Shown here in pieces: positions 26,516 to 32,464 of a stretch of 64,000 nucleotides of DNA. The translations under genes and the position numbers were made by a program. The stretch is from an uncultured Pontibacter sp. (GTDB taxonomy: Bacteria; Bacteroidota; Bacteroidia; Cytophagales; Hymenobacteraceae), in the NCBI RefSeq assembly GCF_947499215.1, contig NZ_CANMNI010000004.1:1-64000 (forward strand), written 5' to 3'. A model generated the notes under the pieces. That model saw nothing but the letters and a program-made list of their open reading frames with translations. It was not told the DNA's origin and did no database searches. The stretch's first letter is position 1; every line of letters begins with the position of its first letter.

Positions 26516-26965
26516 ATGGAAAACAAAGCGAATCAGAATCCGCAATCAAATCAGAATTCTTCGGCTCAGAGCAGCTCGAAAACTAATACATCTACTATCG
26601 GTTCAGCCAGCCAGTCATCTGTTTCCGGATTAGGCAACAACCCGTCTTCTTCGAGAAACGCTTCTGGCAGCCAGTCTGGATCATCTAGCAATGCAGGCAA
26701 ATCTAACTGGAAGGATACTTTCAAAAAGGAGAACCTGAACAACCTGACAGGCAAACTGCAGGAGTTTGGTAACACAACCATGAACAAAGTGAATGGCCTG
26801 AGCACTACCCAGAAAGTAGTGGGTGGTTCTTTGCTGGCACTAGGTGCAGGTTGGGTAGCCATGAACTCAATGGGAAAAGGCAAAGGGAAAATGGGCTCTA
26901 AGATTGCCAGCGCACAGGAAAAACTGAACAAAAACCTGAACAAGAAGCTAAATAAGAACAGATAG
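26516..26965 (+). CDS. Low-complexity Ser/Asn/Gln-rich small protein
   Basis: 149 residues from the ATG at 26516 (MENKANQNPQ). The first ~65 residues are almost only Ser, Asn, Gln, Gly and Thr and should be disordered. A mixed helical stretch follows (WKDTFKKENLNNLTGKLQEFG), then one weak hydrophobic segment (VVGGSLLALGAGWVAMNSMG) and a very basic, Lys/Asn-rich tail. It might attach to membrane or nucleic acid through the basic end; no family recognised. A strong terminator follows. Confidence 0.7.
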   Translation: MENKANQNPQSNQNSSAQSSSKTNTSTIGSASQSSVSGLGNNPSSSRNASGSQSGSSSNAGKSNWKDTFKKENLNNLTGKLQEFGNTTMNKVNGLSTTQKVVGGSLLALGAGWVAMNSMGKGKGKMGSKIASAQEKLNKNLNKKLNKNR

Positions 26966-26996
26966 TCTTTTCAGGTATAGAAGCTACATTGCAAGG

Positions 26997-27021
26997 AGCC
27001 GGGCGTTGAGCCCGGCTTTTT
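26997..27021 (+). terminator. Terminator of the Ser/Asn-rich protein gene
   Basis: AGCCGGGC (26997-27004) pairs with GCCCGGCT (27010-27017), loop GTTGA, followed by TTTTT. Confidence 0.9.
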
Positions 27022-27028
27022 GTGTCGT

Positions 27029-27064
27029 GTAGGTATAGCAAACGATGTAATTACGTATACCTAC
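27029..27064. repeat. Inverted AGGTATA pair (stem-loop) upstream of the 27108 gene
   Basis: GTAGGTATA at 27029-27037 and TATACCTAC at 27056-27064 form a perfect 9-bp stem around an 18-base loop, 44 bases before the next start codon and directly after a terminator. No T run follows. Confidence 0.6.
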
Positions 27065-27107
27065 CAATAAAATCGAACCTACAACACGCTATGAAGAAGA
27101 TAATACT

Positions 27108-27554
27108 ATGGAAGTAAGCAAAGCATTGGTGAGCGGACTGGCGGGAGCAGTCGCTTTGACCATCGCACACGAAACCCTAAGAAGACTTGTACCTGAAGCG
27201 CCCCGCATGGATGTGCTGGGTATGCGGGCCATATCAAAAGCTATGAAAAAAGCCGGAGCTCAACCGCCTGCCGGCAGCTCCCTACGTGCTTGGGCCATGG
27301 TAGCCGACGTTGTGTCCAACTCCATGTACTACAGCCTAGTCGGAGTATGCAAAGACACTTGGCTAAGGGGAAGTTTGCTGGGAGCCGGGGCCGGAGCGGG
27401 TGCTGTGCTGCTGCCGGGGCCCATGGGCTTAGGCTCAGACCCGAGTAACCGCACCAACAGCACCCGCGCCATGACAGTGGGGCTATACCTGATGGGTGGT
27501 CTAGTAGCCGCCGGCGTGGGCAGCGCACTTGCCTGTAACGATAAGAAGTGCTAA
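27108..27554 (+). CDS. Small glycine/alanine-rich membrane protein, unknown
   Basis: 148 residues with three hydrophobic, Gly/Ala-rich segments (about 8-24, 85-105, 122-142) and polar loops including PEAPRMDVLGMRAISKAMKKAG and GLGSDPSNRTNSTRAMT. It ends in CNDKKC. Possibly an inner-membrane protein with tightly packed helices; no family recognised. ATG start at 27108 chosen because no better start lies nearby. It converges on the HTTM gene, with a small AGGTAC palindrome in the gap. Confidence 0.7.
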   Translation: MEVSKALVSGLAGAVALTIAHETLRRLVPEAPRMDVLGMRAISKAMKKAGAQPPAGSSLRAWAMVADVVSNSMYYSLVGVCKDTWLRGSLLGAGAGAGAVLLPGPMGLGSDPSNRTNSTRAMTVGLYLMGGLVAAGVGSALACNDKKC

Positions 27555-27587
27555 TATGTAGCTAGGTACATTGTACCTGCGGCAGCA

Positions 27588-29102
27588 TTACTCCGGTAAG
27601 TTGGCGCAGGTGCAGAGTACTTCCCGCTGTGGCTCCGCCGGCTGGTAGTCAGGCAGGGTATATTCTTTCATGTAAACCACCTGCAGTTCCTGCACAGGAT
27701 TTGTCGGGTGCGCTTCGTTCCAGCGGCGCACCAAATAGTTGCAGTAGTAGGGCCTCAGGAAGGCGTAGTGCACAAACAGGTAATTCTCAGAGTACTTTCT
27801 CCAGCGATCATTCTTGAACATAGACATGACCGAAACAGGTTTGGCATAGTCGGCCTCCTTTCCTTCGCGGTTCAGGTCAATGAGGTGCCCTTTGGTGGTG
27901 TGGCCCTCCATCACATACCAGCCATCGTCCTTAAACACAGCCGGTGCAAACATACCCCAGCGTTGGTCTACCCGCAACAGGCTGCCCAGCCACGTGGTGG
28001 ATGGCGGCATGACCGGTACATGGCGCGTTGCCCCCGACAGATTCCACCAGATGCAGTAAAGCAAAATAAAACTCACAAAGCCTTCCCGAAGGTAGCGTAA
28101 CTGTGGCTTGGTGAGAAGAGGTTTCTGCAAACTGAACTGCACCTGCAATTGCGCCGGGCTTTTAAAGCCTTTGAATATGCGCTGAAACTGCCCTGTGAAT
28201 GGCCGCCTGAACGAGGACAGCAGACGCTTTTCGATCCAGTCCATAGCCTTGGGTGGCAACAGGCCCGAGATGGAAGCAATGTTGATGAGGTAGAAAAGAC
28301 CCACAAACAAGGTCAGGCTAATGCCAATGTGGAACATGAACAGTACCCCCACCACTACAAGCCGCCATACATGGTTGTAGAAAGGGATAAGCAAGAGAAA
28401 AGGCAAGAGCAGCTCGGTGTACCACGTAATGTGGGTTAGAAATTTCAGTAGCTCTGGATAGGGGTAGATCAGCTCGCCGACAGGCATCAAAATCTGGTCG
28501 AGGCTGAGCGCATAGTAAAGCGCAGTACCTTCGGTGGTCCACTCGGGTGAGCTTTTGAGTAGGGCAGTGCAGAAGTACACCAGAAAGATCTGCATGACGT
28601 AGGCTGCCGTTGCCGCACTGAAATAAGTAGTTGGCTGCAGCTCTGGCTTTTCGGTTTTGGTGGCGTCGTAGCTATAGAATTTTCCCCAAGGCAAAAATAT
28701 CCCCCAAAAGAGCAGCATGCGGAGCAAATCATCCCCACCTTGCGAGATAAAAGTATTGCGGTTCTGGAGCGATACCAGCAGCACCCAACTGATGATGGTG
28801 GCGGTACGGGTTTTATAGCCCAGCAGCAGGCAGACAGCGAAAATGGCCGCTATGAGAAAAAGTACGGCTTGTACCTGCCAGAGTCCGCTCAGGGTATGAA
28901 ATGAGAAGTGGTAAGGATCCCAGCCGAACTGATGCAGCACATGGAGCGGCAAAACACCCATATTGGAGTAATGGGCTTCAAGGTCGGTAGCGCGTATGGC
29001 CAGATCGGTCAAAATAATACCGGCCACCCAAATGCGCATAATGGCTAGGGCACGGAGGTCAACTGTAAAAACACGGCGTAGGTATCGTTGCAGTTGATTC
29101 AT
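27588..29102 (-). CDS. HTTM domain membrane protein
   Basis: 504 residues. The N-terminal ~300 residues have the layout of HTTM (horizontally transferred transmembrane) proteins, distantly related to vitamin K-dependent gamma-carboxylase: RALAIMRIWVAGIIL, HYSNMGVLPLHVL, the loop LQNRNTFISQGGDDLLRMLLFWGIFLPWG, and later helices with YTELLLPFLLLIPF. The C-terminal 150 residues are soluble with WGMFAPAVFKDDGWYVMEG. Enzymatic activity of bacterial members is mostly unproven. It follows the GTTT-repeat lipoprotein gene but is separated from it by a terminator. Confidence 0.87.
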   Translation of the reverse strand: MNQLQRYLRRVFTVDLRALAIMRIWVAGIILTDLAIRATDLEAHYSNMGVLPLHVLHQFGWDPYHFSFHTLSGLWQVQAVLFLIAAIFAVCLLLGYKTRTATIISWVLLVSLQNRNTFISQGGDDLLRMLLFWGIFLPWGKFYSYDATKTEKPELQPTTYFSAATAAYVMQIFLVYFCTALLKSSPEWTTEGTALYYALSLDQILMPVGELIYPYPELLKFLTHITWYTELLLPFLLLIPFYNHVWRLVVVGVLFMFHIGISLTLFVGLFYLINIASISGLLPPKAMDWIEKRLLSSFRRPFTGQFQRIFKGFKSPAQLQVQFSLQKPLLTKPQLRYLREGFVSFILLYCIWWNLSGATRHVPVMPPSTTWLGSLLRVDQRWGMFAPAVFKDDGWYVMEGHTTKGHLIDLNREGKEADYAKPVSVMSMFKNDRWRKYSENYLFVHYAFLRPYYCNYLVRRWNEAHPTNPVQELQVVYMKEYTLPDYQPAEPQREVLCTCANLPE

Positions 29103-29129
29103 GGTGTCAGGTGTAAAAGGTTAGATAAA

Positions 29130-29171
29130 AAACAAAAAGGCAAAAACCGAATGGTGCTTGCCTTTTTGTTT
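29130..29171 (-). terminator. Terminator of the GTTT-repeat lipoprotein gene
   Basis: AAACAAAAAGGCAA (29130-29143) pairs with TTGCCTTTTTGTTT (29158-29171) around a 14-base loop, 23 bases past the stop codon at 29195. A-rich flank on the left gives T residues on the minus strand. Confidence 0.85.
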
Positions 29172-29194
29172 AAATAAAATGGGTAGCGCTCCTG

Positions 29195-29698
29195 CTATCT
29201 TGGAGTTGTACCCATAGTGGTTGTGCCAGTTGTTGTACCCGTAGTGGTACCAGTGGTAGTACCAGTGGTAGTACCAGTGGTAGTACCTGTGGTCGTTCCG
29301 GTCGTTGTGCCAGTAGTCGTACCAGTTGTAGTTCCGGTAGTGGTACCTGTGGTCGTGCCGGTAGTCGTTCCGGTTGTTGTGCCTGTCGTAGTGCCAGTAG
29401 TGGTACCGGTCGTAGTGCCAGTGGTCGTTCCCGTTGTAGTACCGGTCGTCGTACCTGTAGTGGTACCCGTTGTAGTACCTGTCGTTGTACCCGTTGTAGT
29501 ACCTGTCGTTGTACCCGTTGTAGTTCCAGTCGTGGTACCGGTAGTCGTTCCAGTAGTAGTACCCGTGGTTGTACCGTATTCGGTATCCGTATCAGTTGCG
29601 TCGGTATCAGTGCCTGTTGTGGTGGTGTCAGCACAACCTGCTAATACTGTTGCAAACACGAATGATGATGCAAGTAAATTTACAAATGTCTTTTTCAT
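29195..29698 (-). CDS. Lipoprotein made of 30 Gly-Thr-Thr-Thr repeats
   Basis: 167 residues. Lipoprotein signal with lipobox LAGC (Cys22), a short Thr/Asp stretch (23-41), then residues 42-161 consist of 30 uninterrupted copies of the tetrapeptide GTTT, ending in MGTTPR. The chain is uncharged and Thr-rich, suited to be a flexible, possibly O-glycosylated surface stalk (Bacteroidetes glycosylate periplasmic proteins at D-S/T-hydrophobic motifs, which are absent inside the repeat itself). The 12-bp units vary freely at third codon positions while the protein repeat is invariant. The complementary strand also reads as a long open frame, which is only an antisense shadow. Confidence 0.8.
   Translation of the reverse strand: MKKTFVNLLASSFVFATVLAGCADTTTTGTDTDATDTDTEYGTTTGTTTGTTTGTTTGTTTGTTTGTTTGTTTGTTTGTTTGTTTGTTTGTTTGTTTGTTTGTTTGTTTGTTTGTTTGTTTGTTTGTTTGTTTGTTTGTTTGTTTGTTTGTTTGTTTGTTTMGTTPR
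29216..29575 (-). repeat. 12-bp tandem repeat, 30 copies, coding
   Basis: Units of 12 bp encode Gly-Thr-Thr-Thr. The unit sequence differs at many wobble positions (GGTAC, GGAAC and GGCAC variants all occur on the sense strand), so neighbouring units are not identical. This indicates an old array kept by selection on the protein, or one repeatedly rearranged, rather than fresh slippage. Confidence 0.9.
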
Positions 29699-29856
29699 AG
29701 TCCTTAGATTGTAATACTGTAAAATTGTTTTCAGTATCCTATTTACGGAACTAGCGCTATTTGGATAATTTTTTGTGGAATTTCGCCTGTTATTTCAGCT
29801 TTTGGTGCTAAAAATCTGGAGAAAATATGGCGTGATAGTGGCTCTGAGGGAAGAGC

Positions 29857-31263
29857 TTATCCGACGTTTTGGCCATTGGCTTGCAAACGAAGGTACTCTA
29901 CACGGGCCTGATCCAACTCATCTACAATTTCCTGACGTTGCCTTTTGAGATCTTCGGCGACCGGGCTACTGTTAAGGAAAAGCTGCAACAGCAGCCAATG
30001 TTCCCGCACCCGCAGCAGGGTGTTCCAGTACCGGAGCGTAAAAAACCCCGAAACCGGAAGGCTTAAAAGGTATAGCAGAAGGTATGTCTTGTCAGGCTGA
30101 AGCTGCCAGAGGGCTATTGCCTGTATCGCGTAAAGCACCGGAAAAGAAAATATGCCCACCGACAGCATAATCGGGGCCCGAAACTCTTTTTCTTCGGTAA
30201 GGGCATCGGCTACCCGCGAAGGAATAATGTAAGCGAGGTAGTTATTGATAAGGCCGTACAGGTACAGTGGCACTGTCAAAGCCAAGAGCAGAGTCCGGAT
30301 GAGACTTTGGCGCAGCAGCACGTTGTTCTCCTCAATGGAGGGAAGGTGCTGCAGGTCCAGTTCCTGCAACTGCTGATTGTACGATCGCATTTTCTCACGA
30401 AAGCGCTCTACCCGCTGGGGTTGCCTTTCTATAAAATACCCTAGACTCTTCACAAGAGCCCGCGTGAGTAGAAAGTCACGCACATGCCTCGGTGCTTCTA
30501 TAGGGGTCTGCTCTGCAAGTCGTTCTTTGTATACCTGTTCAATCTGGCGCACTAGGGTGTCTTCGTCGTCAGAGGGAGTCACGACGATGAGTTTTTCCAA
30601 CTGCTGGCGTATTACATCAGTCAGTTCATTCACTGTGCCCACACTATCTTGCTTGTACCGGTCAAGGTATGGCGCCACGTCAATCGGTTTGCCCACGTTC
30701 ACAAACACATCACTCCTAAAGCGAGTGGGGTCAGAGTAGTTTAGCCCCACCGGGAGGATTTGCAGGCTGGCCGCGTCAGCAGTGTTATCCACGGCGCCCA
30801 GCGCCATGCGGGCAGTGCCAGTCTTGATTTTGCGCAGGCGCCTCTCGCTAAAGCTGGTGCCTTCTGGAAAAATAAGCAGCGTTTTGCGCTCAGCCAGTGC
30901 TTGGTAACTGGCGCTGAATGTTGCTTCGTTATCAAGCAGCAAGCCGGACATGTCTTCGCGGCGGTGTATCGGGATAAGGTTCATGCGGTGCAGCAGCCAC
31001 TTGCGAAAAGGCGAATTGAACACCGTGCTTTTGGCAATGAAATATACCTGTTGCGGCAGCAGCGAGGCTATCACAATAGGGTCCATAAACGTGTTGGGGT
31101 GGTTGGCCACTACCAGCAGCGGACCGCGGCCGGGCATGAGGTGCCGGTTGCGCACCACAAACCTGCGGAAGAACACCCAAAGGCCAGTGCGGAGGATTAG
31201 CTTAAGTACAAGGTATAGCATGCGCTTTTCAAAACAACAGCGCCTGTTAGGGTAGCAGGCCAT
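29857..31263 (-). CDS. PlsC-like glycerolipid acyltransferase
   Basis: 468 residues. The acyltransferase domain (about 15-240) has the block VVANHPNTFMDPIVIASLL, in which His and Asp are five apart (HX5D) instead of the classical HX4D, then KSTVFNSPFRKWLLHRMNLIPI, the FPEGTSF block and a downstream Pro-containing block (ILPVGLNYSDP). The C-terminal ~200 residues have a coiled region and four membrane helices. It probably acylates glycerol-3-phosphate or lysophosphatidate. ATG start at 31263; the first 14 residues (MACYPNRRCCFEKR) look unlike the family, so the ATG at 31221 (MLYLVLKLILRTGLW) is an equally good or better start. Confidence 0.88.
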   Translation of the reverse strand: MACYPNRRCCFEKRMLYLVLKLILRTGLWVFFRRFVVRNRHLMPGRGPLLVVANHPNTFMDPIVIASLLPQQVYFIAKSTVFNSPFRKWLLHRMNLIPIHRREDMSGLLLDNEATFSASYQALAERKTLLIFPEGTSFSERRLRKIKTGTARMALGAVDNTADAASLQILPVGLNYSDPTRFRSDVFVNVGKPIDVAPYLDRYKQDSVGTVNELTDVIRQQLEKLIVVTPSDDEDTLVRQIEQVYKERLAEQTPIEAPRHVRDFLLTRALVKSLGYFIERQPQRVERFREKMRSYNQQLQELDLQHLPSIEENNVLLRQSLIRTLLLALTVPLYLYGLINNYLAYIIPSRVADALTEEKEFRAPIMLSVGIFSFPVLYAIQAIALWQLQPDKTYLLLYLLSLPVSGFFTLRYWNTLLRVREHWLLLQLFLNSSPVAEDLKRQRQEIVDELDQARVEYLRLQANGQNVG

Positions 31264-31346
31264 CTATTTAGCCTGTCAATATAAACAATATCTTGCTATT
31301 AAACAGTAGGGGAAGGTGCCGCTTGCCCAAGCTAGCGTGGCAAAGG

Positions 31347-31742
31347 TTATTCTGCGGTGGTAAGCCAGTCGTAGGCGGAGGTCAGGTCATCAAACTCTTT
31401 CACTTCAAAGGGGAGACTGGGTTGTGATGAAAAAATTTGCTGTATCTGGCGTTCCGCGGTTGGGTCGAAGGGATTAAGGGAGGCGGATCGCTTAAGTGGA
31501 AGCTGGCTGAACGCCTGTGCATACACATCGCGGGTCCACGCAAGGTCATCCGGATCGAGGGGAGCAAGGAGGCGGCTATCGATGATGGCATAGGGTGCCC
31601 CCAGTTGCCGGGCAAGCCGCACAAGCTTGATGAGCGCCTGCCGGTATTGCAGACTGCTGCATTTGCCGTACCACTGGCTCAGTAAGACATGGCTGGAGGC
31701 ATGGTACTCTACCAGCAGATAGTCTGTATGGAGGTACACCAT
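31347..31742 (-). CDS. Small soluble hypothetical protein, STAS-like in outline
   Basis: 131 residues, no signal peptide. The pattern of N-terminal strands (YLLVEYHASSHVLLSQWYG), a long helix (SLQYRQALIKLVRLARQLG), then YAIIDSRLLAPLDPDDLAWTRD resembles the SpoIIAA/STAS-like fold seen in many Bacteroidetes hypotheticals. This is a structural guess; no function assigned. Divergent or unrelated to its neighbours. Confidence 0.7.
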   Translation of the reverse strand: MVYLHTDYLLVEYHASSHVLLSQWYGKCSSLQYRQALIKLVRLARQLGAPYAIIDSRLLAPLDPDDLAWTRDVYAQAFSQLPLKRSASLNPFDPTAERQIQQIFSSQPSLPFEVKEFDDLTSAYDWLTTAE

Positions 31743-32034
31743 AGTTTCCGTGTAAAATGTTGAATATTAGGCTAATGATAGGTAAAAATAGCCTGAAGCC
31801 CAAACAAAAGTCAGGAAATAATACAGATTTAATATTTTAGTAATGTTGCGATGTACTGCTATGTGCGGTTTTAATGACACTGGCTGTAAAAACCATCTCT
31901 GGAAAAGTTTAAATAGGCTTACCCATGGGACTTATTATAAAAGTAAAACCCGCAATTGTCTGCAGCTGCGGGTTTTTTTAATATGCAAACAAGCCAGAGC
32001 CTTAAAGGATGGGGCGAGTCTTTTGCGGGCTGTA
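31743..32034. other. Intergenic with bidirectional terminator
   Basis: AT-rich stretch between two minus-strand genes. Apart from the hairpin at 31945-31976 no feature was recognised. An open frame crosses it on the plus strand but runs through the terminator and shadows the next gene, so it was not called. Confidence 0.4.
31945..31980. terminator. Bidirectional terminator
   Basis: AAAACCCGCA (31945-31954) pairs with TGCGGGTTTT (31967-31976), with T-rich flanks on both strands. It most likely ends the small acidic gene at 32035 on the minus strand. Confidence 0.85.
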
Positions 32035-32256
32035 TTACTTAGTTCTGAGGTTGTTAGCGTTGCTGCCGTCCAATTCGCGGGTGTCCTTTTCTTCCTTGGC
32101 AGCCACGTTGCCGCCTTCCTCTTTGCCTTCCGGCTCTGGGTCCAGTATGTCGTGTTCTTCTTTTTTTAGCCCCTCCAGTGGTTCCGGGTTTTCTTCAGGT
32201 AGGCGCTCGCTCTCTTCGGAGTTGGTTATATAGTCATCTTCGCGTGGTGTTTCCAT
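32035..32256 (-). CDS. Small highly acidic protein, unknown
   Basis: 73 residues, about one third Asp and Glu, no hydrophobic segment (METPREDDYITNSEESERLP at the start). Probably disordered. An ATG start, a terminator 60 bases past the stop and a separate upstream region support it as a real gene, but low-complexity short frames can be spurious. No family recognised. Confidence 0.55.
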   Translation of the reverse strand: METPREDDYITNSEESERLPEENPEPLEGLKKEEHDILDPEPEGKEEGGNVAAKEEKDTRELDGSNANNLRTK

Positions 32257-32408
32257 AATGCTTCACGTTAGTTTATAGCTTTGTTTACGTATGCTATCGG
32301 TAAGGTTCAGATGTACCCTTTTTTATGGGTTTTAATTAGCACATGAAGAGCAATGGAAGCATTTTAATGTTCACCAACGAGCTAGAATCGCAGTCCTTCA
32401 AATTTTCT

Positions 32409-32440
32409 TTTGCCTAGCCCAACATTTTGCGGTAACTTTG
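32409..32440 (+). promoter_or_regulatory. Promoter of carB
   Basis: TTTG at 32409-32412, a 20-base spacer and TAACTTTG at 32433-32440 match the Bacteroidetes consensus. The in-frame TTG at 32438 is part of the -7 box, so translation starts at the ATG at 32465. Confidence 0.78.
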
Positions 32441-32464
32441 GGCAATTTATACCTACCAAACAAC

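Noticed and set aside
29216..29575. CRISPR-like regular array
   Set aside because: The units are 12 bp with no spacers, lie inside a coding frame and vary only at wobble positions.
29217..29714. Plus-strand frame of Val-Pro-Val-Val repeats
   Set aside because: It is the antisense reading of the GTTT repeat. The minus-strand frame has a lipoprotein signal, a stop near a terminator and conserved repeat residues.
31843..32169. Plus-strand frame of 108 codons
   Set aside because: It runs through a strong terminator and mirrors the acidic gene on the other strand; low complexity with no signature.
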